Assembly: GCA_035359995.1 (NCBI GenBank)
Contig: DAORZT010000006.1
Span: 7,371 to 71,370 of the forward strand
DNA length: 64,000 nucleotides
Direction: 5' to 3'
DNA from: JAKPCT01 sp029553165
GTDB taxonomy: Bacteria; Bacillota; UBA4882; UBA8346
Of this stretch, positions 8,196-16,155 are shown piece by piece. The notes below the pieces were generated by a model. It searched no databases and had not been told where the DNA came from. It saw nothing but the letters and a program-made list of their open reading frames with translations. Numbering within the stretch: position 1 is the stretch's first letter; the number at the start of each line of letters is the position of its first letter. The translations under genes were made by a program, and so were the position numbers.

Positions 8196-8870
8196 ATGCA
8201 ACCGGTAGCTGTTGTTCCATTGAATCTTGGTGTGGTAAAGGCATTTGTAATAAAGGGTGAACGTAGTATACTGGTTGATGCCGGCAATGCCGGAGATGCC
8301 AGAAAGATTATCCAAGGCCTTACACGTTTGAAGATCAATCCGCAAGATCTATCCTTAATTATTATTACTCACAGTCATTCGGACCATATCGGCGGATTGG
8401 CTAAATTAAAAGAAGTGACCGGAGCCAGAGTTTTGGTCCATCAACTTGATGCGGAGGCGTTAGTTGCCGGGATCAATAAAGATATAATTCCGACTAATTT
8501 TAAAGGGGATTTATTTAAGCGCTTTATTGAAGAAAGACCCAAGATTAAAACTGTAGAGCCCGATATTCTGATTGATGGCGAGCATGATTTACAAAAGTAT
8601 GGAGTAGCAGGGAAGGTGATTGGGACTCCGGGTCATACTGCAGGCTCGATTTCAATTGTATTAGAAAATGGTGAAGCAATTATCGGAGATTTATTGATGG
8701 GTGGACTCATTCTTCAGCGCTTCCCAAGTTATCCGTATTTTGCTTATAATCTGGACCTAGTGAAAGAAAGTATTAAAAAGTTACAGAAATTGGACCTGAA
8801 GAAACTCTATCCATCCCATGGTGGCCCGTTCGCATTTCATGCGGTGAAAAAAAGATTTGCTGATTGTTAA
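8196..8870 (+). CDS. metallo-beta-lactamase-fold hydrolase
   Basis: 224 aa from the ATG after GAAAGGTGTGG; the longer frame from 8175 has no ribosome site. The metal-binding motif HSHSDHIGG, a second histidine in PGHTAGS, IGDLLMGG and a final PSHGGP identify a small dinuclear-zinc MBL-fold protein, probably cytoplasmic. Substrate is unknown; relatives include glyoxalase II-like thioester hydrolases. It lies 30 nt before pyrE and may be co-transcribed. No specific function can be read from the sequence. Confidence 0.88.
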   Translation: MQPVAVVPLNLGVVKAFVIKGERSILVDAGNAGDARKIIQGLTRLKINPQDLSLIIITHSHSDHIGGLAKLKEVTGARVLVHQLDAEALVAGINKDIIPTNFKGDLFKRFIEERPKIKTVEPDILIDGEHDLQKYGVAGKVIGTPGHTAGSISIVLENGEAIIGDLLMGGLILQRFPSYPYFAYNLDLVKESIKKLQKLDLKKLYPSHGGPFAFHAVKKRFADC

Positions 8871-8900
8871 TTTAAAATAAACAACAAAAAGGTGAGCGAG

Positions 8901-9572
8901 ATGGAAAACTATAAAAAACAATTTATTGAATTTATGCTTGAGTCCGGAGTACTTACTTTTGGTGATTTTACTACGAAGAGCGGCCGGAAAACCCCTTACT
9001 TTATAAATACCGGGAACTATAAAACCGGTTCACAGATAACAAAATTAGGCGAGTTTTATGCGGAATGTATTTACTCTAATCTTGGTAAAAAAGTTGATGT
9101 GTTATATGGACCGGCTTATAAAGGAATTCCATTGGCAGTAACAACTGCCAGTTCACTATATCGCAAATATCAAATTGATGTACCGTTTTGTTTCAACCGT
9201 AAAGAAGCAAAAGATCATGGTGAGGGTGGTAACATTATTGGTTATCTGCCACAGGAGAATGAACAGATAACTATTATTGAAGATGTAGTTACAGCAGGGA
9301 CTGCCGTCAGAGAGAGTTTAGCACTGTTAAAAAATATTACTAAAGCAACAGTAAACGCGTTGATTGTATCGGTGGATCGAATGGAACGGGGAACAGGTGA
9401 TAAATCAACTTTGGACGAGTTACGCGAAAGTTTAGGGATAGAGACCTATGCAATTGTTAATATTGAAGAAATTATTTCATATTTGTATAATCGGGAAATC
9501 AACGGCAAAGTGTTTTTAGATGATGAGCTGATGGAGCGGGTAAGGAAATACCGTGAAGAATATGGTGTGTAG
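8901..9572 (+). CDS. pyrE: orotate phosphoribosyltransferase
   Basis: 223 aa from the ATG after AAAAAGGTGAG; a GTG at 8892 is inside that site. It converts orotate plus PRPP to OMP in pyrimidine synthesis. The PRPP-binding motif is TIIEDVVTAGTAVRES, preceded by GPAYKGIPLA and PYFINTGNY. At 223 aa with a C-terminal helical extension it resembles the longer orotate phosphoribosyltransferases. It is isolated from other pyr genes. A hairpin terminator follows about 40 nt downstream. Confidence 0.93.
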   Translation: MENYKKQFIEFMLESGVLTFGDFTTKSGRKTPYFINTGNYKTGSQITKLGEFYAECIYSNLGKKVDVLYGPAYKGIPLAVTTASSLYRKYQIDVPFCFNRKEAKDHGEGGNIIGYLPQENEQITIIEDVVTAGTAVRESLALLKNITKATVNALIVSVDRMERGTGDKSTLDELRESLGIETYAIVNIEEIISYLYNREINGKVFLDDELMERVRKYREEYGV

Positions 9573-9610
9573 CAAATAATTTTCGTGGCGAGGATTTCTA
9601 TTAAATTATT

Positions 9611-9642
9611 AGGAGCGGTTCTTTGTCTGCTCCTTATTTATT
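9611..9642 (+). terminator. terminator after pyrE
   Basis: Stem AGGAGC / GCTCCT with a 12-nt loop, followed by TATTTATTT. It is modest in strength. Confidence 0.55.
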
Positions 9643-9785
9643 TCAGTTATCTTCATTAGTTAGTCATAATTTATATTGATGAATAGCTTTTGCTGATTAA
9701 TAATAGATTTAAAATATAAAAGATTAACGTTTGTATAAAGATCTACTATTAAAATTGATTTATAAATTAGTTTGTGTTAATTTAT

Positions 9786-9815
9786 ATAGAAGAAGTAAAT
9801 TAGATGCTCTTCTAT
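9786..9815 (+). repeat. inverted repeat just upstream of asd
   Basis: Eight-nt arms ATAGAAGA / TCTTCTAT flank a 14-nt centre, ending about 13 nt before the GAGGTGA site of asd. It could be a small operator or 5'-UTR hairpin. No lysine riboswitch signature was seen in the 268-nt gap. Confidence 0.35.
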
Positions 9816-9840
9816 GATAATTGATTTTGAGGTGAAGTTG

Positions 9841-10926
9841 ATGAGTCGTAAGTTGAGAGTTGGTATTGTAGGAGCTACCGGTATGGTTGGCCAAAGATTT
9901 ATTTCGTTATTGGCTGATCATCCTTGGTTTGATGTAGTTGCATTGGCCGCCAGTCCCCGTTCGGCCGGTAGAGCATATACTGAGGCTGTAAGTGAGCGTT
10001 GGTCACAATCGATTGCGATTCCGGAGCAGATTGGAAAAATAGTTGTCAAAGATGCCAGTCGGGTTAAAGAGGTTGCTGATGAAGTTGATTTTGTTTTCTG
10101 TGCCGTTGATATGAGTAAGGAAGAAACCAAGAAGTTAGAAGAAGATTATGCCCGGACAGAAACTCCGGTAATTTCTAATAATAGCGCGCACCGGTGGACT
10201 CCGGATGTTCCAATGGTGATTCCGGAGATTAATCCGGAACATATTGCGATTATCTCGGAACAACGGTTACGTCTAGGTACAAAAAAAGGTTTTATTGCAG
10301 TAAAACCAAATTGTTCGATTCAGAGTTATGTCCCGGCACTGCATGCATTATGGGATCTCCAACCCAAAACGGTAGTAGCATCAACATATCAAGCGATTTC
10401 AGGAGCAGGAAAGACATTTAAAGATTGGCCGGAGATGGTCGACAATGTTATTCCCTTAATTAAAGGGGAAGAAGAGAAGAGTGAGAACGAACCTTTAAAA
10501 ATTTGGGGTAAAATTGAAGGGAAAGAAATTCGAAAAGCTGATGCACCATTAATTACTACCCAATGTATCCGTGTTCCGGTTACTGACGGTCACATGGCAA
10601 CAGTGTTTGTTTCATTTGAGAAGAAGACGTCGAAAGAAGAGATTATTAATAAGTGGAATGGTTTTGTTGGGAAAGCACAGTTATTGAATTTACCAAGTGC
10701 TCCGAAACCATTTTTGAAATATTTTGAGGAAGAAGACCGCCCGCAAACTAAGCTCGATCGTAATTTTGAAAACGGTATGGGAATAACAATCGGACGCCTA
10801 AGACCGGATACAGTATTTGATTATAAGTTTGTGGCTTTATCGCATAATACCCTTAGAGGAGCTGCCGGTGGAGGCGTTTTGATAGCAGAACTATTAAAAG
10901 CGGAAGGTTATTTAGAAGCAAAGTGA
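9841..10926 (+). CDS. asd: aspartate-semialdehyde dehydrogenase, archaeal/fungal-type
   Basis: 361 aa from the ATG after GAGGTGAAG; the reading from 9814 starts upstream of the ribosome site. It reduces aspartyl phosphate to aspartate semialdehyde for the lysine, threonine, methionine and diaminopimelate pathways. It has an N-terminal NADPH-binding GATGMVGQ, the catalytic cysteine in KPNCSIQ, and LRGAAGGGVL near the C-terminus. The length and the PNCSIQ context match the archaeal/yeast HOM2 branch rather than the common bacterial Asd. It is monocistronic, with a hairpin after it. Confidence 0.93.
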   Translation: MSRKLRVGIVGATGMVGQRFISLLADHPWFDVVALAASPRSAGRAYTEAVSERWSQSIAIPEQIGKIVVKDASRVKEVADEVDFVFCAVDMSKEETKKLEEDYARTETPVISNNSAHRWTPDVPMVIPEINPEHIAIISEQRLRLGTKKGFIAVKPNCSIQSYVPALHALWDLQPKTVVASTYQAISGAGKTFKDWPEMVDNVIPLIKGEEEKSENEPLKIWGKIEGKEIRKADAPLITTQCIRVPVTDGHMATVFVSFEKKTSKEEIINKWNGFVGKAQLLNLPSAPKPFLKYFEEEDRPQTKLDRNFENGMGITIGRLRPDTVFDYKFVALSHNTLRGAAGGGVLIAELLKAEGYLEAK

Positions 10927-10950
10927 GCTATTGGGAGAATGATTTCTATT

Positions 10951-10979
10951 AAAGCACGCGTAGGCGTGCTTTAATTTTG
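10951..10979 (+). terminator. terminator after asd
   Basis: Stem AAAGCACGC / GCGTGCTTT with a 4-nt loop, followed by AATTTT. The T-tract is weak. Confidence 0.6.
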
Positions 10980-11076
10980 GAGATTCCCAGTACTTTTAAG
11001 AATAAGTCTGGCAGGAAATATTATAATTAAATCGAATTTAGCAATAACAATTCTGAAATGATGTGGTAATACATAG

Positions 11077-11505
11077 ATGAATGAACTTTTTTGTTTTAAT
11101 TTACCAAAAGTTAAACCGGATGAGGTTTCTCCAGCTGTTTGGGCTTATGTCGGAGATGCCGTCTATGAATTATTTGTCCGTTTTCATTTAGTAGCACAAG
11201 GACCTGCAAAGACAAGAAAACTTCATCAGGAAGCTGTCTCCCGGGTACGAGCTTCATATCAAGCTGAAATTTTAACTTTAATTCAACCGTTGCTGACCGA
11301 AGCGGAGTTAGAAATTTTAAGACGGGGTCGTAATGTTAAAACCGGCCATGTACCTAATAATACTGATATTATTACGTATCGCCATAGTACAGCATTTGAA
11401 GCTTTGATTGGCTATTTGTACCTGGATGGACGTTATGAAAGAATGGTTGAGCTATTAAAGAAGACTGTTGAAAAAAGTGAGGATCAATCCGATGCTAAAA
11501 GTTAA
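11077..11505 (+). CDS. mrnC: Mini-ribonuclease III
   Basis: 142 aa. It consists of a single RNase III catalytic domain with no dsRNA-binding domain, the form that matures 23S rRNA ends in Bacillota. The catalytic motif is AYVGDAVYELFVR near residues 23-35, and the second acidic cluster is FEALIGYLYL near 108-117. The ribosome-binding site is weak. It overlaps thyX by 14 nt, and rlmB follows, the conserved Bacillota order. Its usual upstream neighbour cysS is displaced in this genome. Confidence 0.95.
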   Translation: MNELFCFNLPKVKPDEVSPAVWAYVGDAVYELFVRFHLVAQGPAKTRKLHQEAVSRVRASYQAEILTLIQPLLTEAELEILRRGRNVKTGHVPNNTDIITYRHSTAFEALIGYLYLDGRYERMVELLKKTVEKSEDQSDAKS

Positions 11506-12199
11506 ATTACTTAAATATACCCCTGATCCTGATCGACTGGTAGCAGCGGCAGCCAGGTTGTGCTATTCACCGGTTGGAATAGACCAAATATTAGAACAGA
11601 TCAGTCTGGAGAAGGTTCAGCAATTATTGAATCTGATTAAAGAAAGCGGGCACGAATCGCCGATTGAACACGTGAGTTTTTCGTTTGGAGTTGAAGGTAT
11701 TAGTCGGGCTTTGTCACATCAATTGGTAAGACACCGAATTGCATCTTTTTCGCAACAATCACAGCGTTACGTTAAACTGGAAAATTTTGATGTTGTAATT
11801 CCTCCAAGCATTCAAAATAAGCCAGAAGTGGCAAATAAGTTTGCTGAAGCGCTCGATAAAATAGGCAATATTTATCAAGAGATGCTCAAAGCGGGAATAC
11901 CTCCGGAAGATGCCAGATTTATTCTGCCTAATGCTTGTGAAACTAAAATCATAATAACAATGAATGCCCGTAGTTTATTGCATTTTTTTGAAATACGGAC
12001 TTGTGCTAGAGCACAATGGGAGATTAGAAGATTGGCCTTGGAAATGAGGAAACAAGTTAAAGAAATCGCTCCCTTGATATTTGCATTATCCGGTCCGACT
12101 TGTGAGACATTAGGGTATTGCCGTGAAGGAAAGATGAGTTGCGGTAGGGCCCCATCATTAGCGGATTTAATGCGTAATTACCAAAAGTCGTCGAATTAA
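11492..12199 (+). CDS. thyX: flavin-dependent thymidylate synthase
   Basis: 235 aa from the ATG after GTGAGGA; the upstream frame from 11468 lies inside mrnC. It makes dTMP from dUMP using FAD, methylene-tetrahydrofolate and NAD(P)H. The ThyX signature RHR-x2-S-x4-S-x-R is at residues 80-92 (RHRIASFSQQSQR), and the C-terminal half carries RSLLHFFEIR and CARAQWEIR. The start overlaps mrnC, implying translational coupling. No thyA is seen in the window. Confidence 0.96.
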   Translation: MLKVKLLKYTPDPDRLVAAAARLCYSPVGIDQILEQISLEKVQQLLNLIKESGHESPIEHVSFSFGVEGISRALSHQLVRHRIASFSQQSQRYVKLENFDVVIPPSIQNKPEVANKFAEALDKIGNIYQEMLKAGIPPEDARFILPNACETKIIITMNARSLLHFFEIRTCARAQWEIRRLALEMRKQVKEIAPLIFALSGPTCETLGYCREGKMSCGRAPSLADLMRNYQKSSN

Positions 12200-12227
12200 A
12201 GTCATTGATTAAAACAGGAGTACATAT

Positions 12228-12968
12228 ATGTCTGAACAAATTGAAGGAAGAAATCCCGTTTTAGAAGCTTTAAGAGCCAATCATGAGATCAATAAAATCT
12301 ATTTACTAAAAGGTGAATCAGGAAGAATAATCCAGGAGATTATTGACTTGGCTTCACAAAAAAATATTCCGGTTAGCAAGGTTGATAACGTTGTCCTTAA
12401 CCGGATGGCAACTACCAGAAATCACCAAGGAATTATTGCGATTGCTGCTGGTTGGAAATATGCAACTGTGAATGAAATATTGGAAAGAGCTGCCCAAAAA
12501 GGAGAACCGCCGTTTATTCTTTTATTGGATGGGGTGGAAGACCCTCAAAATTTAGGTTCAATTATCCGAACTGCGGAAGCAGCTGGCGTTGATGGAATAA
12601 TAATACCCGAAAGACGGGCGGCCGGGTTAAGTGCAGCAGTCAGCCGGGCTTCGGCAGGAGCGGTTGAATTTATTCCTGTAGCAAGGGTTACCAACTTGAA
12701 TCGGACTATTGAGGAATTAAAAAATAAAGGTATTTGGTTTACAGGTGCTGATATGCAAGGGAAGATTGAATACCATCAAGCTGATTTAAGGGGGCCGATG
12801 GGTTTGGTAATTGGCGGTGAAGGTCGAGGATTATCCAGACTGGTGGCTGAACATTGTGATCAAATCGTTAGACTGCCAATGTGGGGCAGAATCAATTCCT
12901 TGAATGTATCAGTAGCGACAGGGATCTTATTGTATGAAATCAGGCGTCAACGAAATATACATAAATAG
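12228..12968 (+). CDS. rlmB: 23S rRNA (guanosine-2'-O)-methyltransferase RlmB (TrmH/SpoU family)
   Basis: 246 aa. Residues 1-75 form the N-terminal L30e-like substrate-binding domain (EGRNPVLEAL). The rest is a SPOUT knot: LDGVEDPQNLGSIIRTAEA, VIGGEGRGLSRLV and LPMWGRINSLNVSVATGILLYE, matching SpoU motifs 1-3. It modifies 23S rRNA near G2251 by family knowledge. CAGGAGT precedes the ATG by 7 nt. The stop codon TAG overlaps the GTG of the next gene (TAGTG), so the two are probably coupled. Confidence 0.95.
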   Translation: MSEQIEGRNPVLEALRANHEINKIYLLKGESGRIIQEIIDLASQKNIPVSKVDNVVLNRMATTRNHQGIIAIAAGWKYATVNEILERAAQKGEPPFILLLDGVEDPQNLGSIIRTAEAAGVDGIIIPERRAAGLSAAVSRASAGAVEFIPVARVTNLNRTIEELKNKGIWFTGADMQGKIEYHQADLRGPMGLVIGGEGRGLSRLVAEHCDQIVRLPMWGRINSLNVSVATGILLYEIRRQRNIHK

Positions 12969-14632
12969 TGTTTATAATAATGATGAGAAAGAAATTAAAG
13001 TTCAAGCCTTTGACATTAATTCTGTTAATAATTGGGTTGTACTTGATTGGCTCATTATCCTTGGAGCGAATTCAAGTAGCAGATACAATCAATCTGGAGT
13101 TAAATGGTGATGAGAAAGTTTTATGTTTTCAAAACTATGATTTTTTAATAACTTACGCTGAAGATGCAAAACAAATTGACGTAGAGGTTTCTGCCAACAT
13201 TGAAATTCTAAAGGATCGAGTTTATCAGTTTCAGTTTCTTTTAGCAAGTTTTTATCAAATTAAAATTCATTCGTTAACCATTGATGATCAAACAGTTGAT
13301 TACCAATATTTCAATGATCTTTATCAAATCCAACTACCATTTTCATGCTTCAAAGGTAAAAAATTAGCCCTCAAAATGAAATACTCCATCACCCGATTAC
13401 TTGCCAGTAATTATGTAAAAGCAGAATTACGGGGTAATTGGTATCCTAAAAATATTCTTCCGGAGATGACCAAAGCGAATTTTAAGCTAATTGTTCCAAA
13501 AGGGACGATGGGGATTGCCAATGGAAAATTAACTGAAGTGACAGAGCTTTCGTCGAACCAATCAGTCTTTCGATGGGAGATGAATAATACTGCGACTTCA
13601 TTGGGAGTATCGCTTGGGCAATATTCTGCTTCTTCAAAGATGGTAGCGGATCAGTTCTTTCATATCTATAGTATTCCGGCATATGATTCCAACCATCGCA
13701 AAAAAATACTGAATCAGGCAATAGAAATTAGTTCAGTCTATCGACAGTATTTTGGTGGTAAAAAGTTTGAAGGAATGTCGATTGTGATCAATGATACGCA
13801 GGGAGAAGAAGCAGCCTTTGGTTCGTTGATCTTTTTACATCACAATAATATTAAAAATGAAGAAAGCAATTTTTTTAATTTAGCTCATGAAATATCCCAT
13901 TATTGGTGGGGGAATTTAATTATGCCGAAGACGATCTATGATTGGTGGATCGTTGAAGGGTTTGCAAACTATTCCGCATTTTTAGTCACTGAAATCTTAG
14001 CTGAAAGTCCGGATTTGGGGAGAATACCGGAGCCGCAGAAGATTCTAACCAATTGGCGTGAACAATACTTTGATTCTGTTTATAACTTAAATCAATACCA
14101 GGTTCCGGAGTTATCGCTGGCAGAAATTTCTCCATTAGATAGCCAAAGAAATTTATTATATAATAAAGGTGCCTATGTGTTACATATGTTAAGGAAGATG
14201 ATTGGGGATGAATCATTCAATCAGTATTTAAAAGAAATTATTTCGGAGTATTCATTAAAATATCTTGGTGTCAGGGATTTCACCAGGATTGGAGTTGCTA
14301 ATTATGGTGCTGAATTAATGGATTTTTTCCGGCAGTGGGTTTATTCTACAGGCTACTACAATTTAGCGATCAATAAAATTGATATTACCGAAATTGATGA
14401 CGAATTTATAATTGAGATTAAAATTATAAATAATGGCCAATTAAGTATGCCTGATTTTATTGAGTTGGAGATAATTACCAATGAAATGATTTACCCAGAG
14501 ATATTGCATTTTAACGGTGTAAATGTTACAATTCAAAAAACATTAAAACATCGGCCTGAAGGAGTTAAAATCAATTCCCAAAATAATATTTTAGAAATTT
14601 TTATTGATGATAATTATATTATAATTAACTGA
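12968..14632 (+). CDS. membrane-anchored M1 (gluzincin) peptidase-like protein
   Basis: 554 aa starting at GTG overlapping the rlmB stop; ATGs at 12980 and 12983 are alternatives. One N-terminal membrane segment (about 14-32) places the rest outside. The zinc site is intact: HEISH at 307-311 with the distal glutamate E330 in VEGFANYS, giving HExxH-x18-E as in M1 aminopeptidases. The GXMEN exopeptidase motif, expected about 35 residues before HExxH, is not present (EEAAFGSLIF instead), so aminopeptidase activity is uncertain. It occupies the place between rlmB and sigH where yacP is found in many Bacillota. Substrate unknown. Confidence 0.85.
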   Translation: MFIIMMRKKLKFKPLTLILLIIGLYLIGSLSLERIQVADTINLELNGDEKVLCFQNYDFLITYAEDAKQIDVEVSANIEILKDRVYQFQFLLASFYQIKIHSLTIDDQTVDYQYFNDLYQIQLPFSCFKGKKLALKMKYSITRLLASNYVKAELRGNWYPKNILPEMTKANFKLIVPKGTMGIANGKLTEVTELSSNQSVFRWEMNNTATSLGVSLGQYSASSKMVADQFFHIYSIPAYDSNHRKKILNQAIEISSVYRQYFGGKKFEGMSIVINDTQGEEAAFGSLIFLHHNNIKNEESNFFNLAHEISHYWWGNLIMPKTIYDWWIVEGFANYSAFLVTEILAESPDLGRIPEPQKILTNWREQYFDSVYNLNQYQVPELSLAEISPLDSQRNLLYNKGAYVLHMLRKMIGDESFNQYLKEIISEYSLKYLGVRDFTRIGVANYGAELMDFFRQWVYSTGYYNLAINKIDITEIDDEFIIEIKIINNGQLSMPDFIELEIITNEMIYPEILHFNGVNVTIQKTLKHRPEGVKINSQNNILEIFIDDNYIIIN

Positions 14633-14701
14633 TTTGTCTTTAATAGCAGTATTATTAGCTGATTTTGTATATTATCTTTTTTATCGCTGCTAATACCTTG
14701 C

Positions 14702-14731
14702 TTGACGTTTAAATAACAACTATTGTATAAT
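14702..14731 (+). promoter_or_regulatory. sigma-A-type promoter for sigH
   Basis: TTGACG and TATAAT separated by 18 nt, 180 nt before the chosen sigH start. The 280-nt gap between the peptidase gene and sigH holds nothing else recognisable and is very AT-rich. Confidence 0.7.
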
Positions 14732-14913
14732 ATTTTTAATTGCAAATTATATTTATCAAAAATAACAAGTTGTTGGGTTTTGATCCGATTATTATTTTTA
14801 CTGTTTCATTATAATGTTATTCTTTTGTTAACCCGATTAATAAAGAGAGATAAGTTTCATGGGTGTTAAATTTTACATTGTTAGTATCACGAAAAACAAC
14901 CGGAGGCGATAAC

Positions 14914-15567
14914 GTGGGAGCAAAACCCCAAAGAGAAGTCAGCGAAATCTATGATGATATGCTGGATGAAACAATTGTTGAAGCCGCCCGCCAAGGTGAT
15001 GATTCTGCCCAGGAGTTTTTGATTAATAAATACAAAAATTTTGTTAGGGCAAAAGCAAGATCCTATTTTTTAATTGGTGCTGATCGTGAAGACATAATCC
15101 AAGAAGGAATGATTGGCTTATACAAAGCAATTCGTGATTTTCGCAATGATAAGCTTGCTTCATTCAGGGTATTTGCGGAACTTTGTATAACCCGGCAAAT
15201 TATTACTGCAATTAAAACAGCAACCAGGCAAAAACACATCCCATTAAATTCATATATTTCCCTAAATAAGCCAATTTACGATGAGGAGTCAGACCGAACA
15301 TTGCTAGATGTCCTTTCTGGCACTAAGGTTACTGATCCTGAGGAATTGGTTATTAGCAGAGAGGAATTTGTTGATATTGAAAATAAAATGGGAGAGTTTT
15401 TGAGTGATTTAGAATGGAAAGTTTTAATGTCATATCTTGATGGTCGATCTTACCAGGAGATTGCCAAAGAATTGCGACGGCATGTTAAATCGATTGACAA
15501 TGCTTTGCAACGTGTAAAAAGAAAATTGGAACGTTATTTGGAAAAAAGAGAAGAGAGTTGTATTTGA
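14914..15567 (+). CDS. sigH: RNA polymerase sporulation/transition-phase sigma factor SigH
   Basis: 217 aa from a GTG with GGAGGCGATAAC directly upstream; a longer reading from 14863 lacks a ribosome site. Region 2 (about 25-95) carries ADREDIIQEGMIGLYKAIRDF, and region 4 (about 160-215) has the helix-turn-helix YQEIAKELRRHVKSIDNALQ. It sits just before rpmG-secE-nusG, its conserved place in spore-forming Bacillota, where it directs entry into sporulation or stationary phase. Sporulation ability of this organism is inferred, not shown. It ends at a terminator. Confidence 0.94.
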   Translation: MGAKPQREVSEIYDDMLDETIVEAARQGDDSAQEFLINKYKNFVRAKARSYFLIGADREDIIQEGMIGLYKAIRDFRNDKLASFRVFAELCITRQIITAIKTATRQKHIPLNSYISLNKPIYDEESDRTLLDVLSGTKVTDPEELVISREEFVDIENKMGEFLSDLEWKVLMSYLDGRSYQEIAKELRRHVKSIDNALQRVKRKLERYLEKREESCI

Positions 15568-15569
15568 TT

Positions 15570-15597
15570 AAAAACGCCTATATGTGGGCGTTTTTTT
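15570..15597 (+). terminator. terminator after sigH
   Basis: Stem AAAACGCCTA / TGGGCGTTTT (one G-T pair) with a run of T residues on the 3' side. Confidence 0.85.
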
Positions 15598-15646
15598 ATA
15601 GTGAAAGTCGGCGGTGAATGTGGTAAAAAAAGGATTAAAAATATAG

Positions 15647-15675
15647 TTGACACTAATAAGAGTTTAGTATATAAT
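15647..15675 (+). promoter_or_regulatory. consensus promoter of the tRNA cluster
   Basis: TTGACA and TATAAT with exactly 17 nt between, a full consensus sigma-A promoter 65 nt before tRNA-Tyr. Confidence 0.9.
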
Positions 15676-15740
15676 CATATTTGCGTCCGGTTCACGGAAC
15701 AAAATTTCATTAAATAATTTTTTAATGAAATTCATACAAT

Positions 15741-15825
<85 letters not shown>

Positions 15826-15843
15826 TAATTTAATTTGGTATAT

Positions 15844-15919
15844 CGCGGGGTGGAGCAGCTGGCAGCTCGTCGGGCTCATAACCCGGAGGCCGAAGGTTCA
15901 AATCCTTCCCCCGCAACCA
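15844..15919 (+). tRNA. initiator tRNA-fMet (CAT)
   Basis: Anticodon CAT is at 15877-15879. Two initiator hallmarks are visible: three consecutive G-C pairs in the anticodon stem (GGG...CCC) and a C1-A72 mismatch at the end of the acceptor stem (CGCGGGG against CCCCGCA). CCA is encoded. Confidence 0.93.
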
Positions 15920-15921
15920 AT

Positions 15922-15997
15922 GCCCACATAGCTCAGTAGGTAGAGCGCATCCATGGTAAGGATGAGGTCACCAGTTCAATTCTGGTTGTGGGCTCCA
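15922..15997 (+). tRNA. tRNA-Thr (GGT)
   Basis: Acceptor stem GCCCACA / TGTGGGC, D-arm AGCTCAGTAGGTAGAGC, anticodon stem CATCC/GGATG with GGT at 15955-15957, T-arm ACCAG-TTCAATT-CTGGT, and encoded CCA. It is followed by a terminator. Confidence 0.94.
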
Positions 15998-16007
15998 CTA
16001 ACAAATA

Positions 16008-16033
16008 AGAAACCCGTAAGGGTTTATTTTTTT
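16008..16033 (+). terminator. terminator of the tRNA cluster
   Basis: AAACCC / GGGTTT stem with a 4-nt loop and a T-run. The 145 nt after it, up to tuf, are AT-rich and contain an isolated AGGAGG at 16095-16100 with no ORF attached. Confidence 0.75.
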
Positions 16034-16155
16034 ATAATTTTTAATAGGTCATTATGCTGGTTTATTTTGATAATATAATTTTACTGGTTGCAATAGGAGG
16101 AATATTACAATAACTGTAGAATTAAATGTTTATTTGTGAATAATAATAGCTTTGA

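Noticed and set aside
16095..16100. Isolated AGGAGG upstream of tuf copy 1
   Set aside because: No start codon with an open frame follows within ribosome-site distance; probably chance or a remnant.
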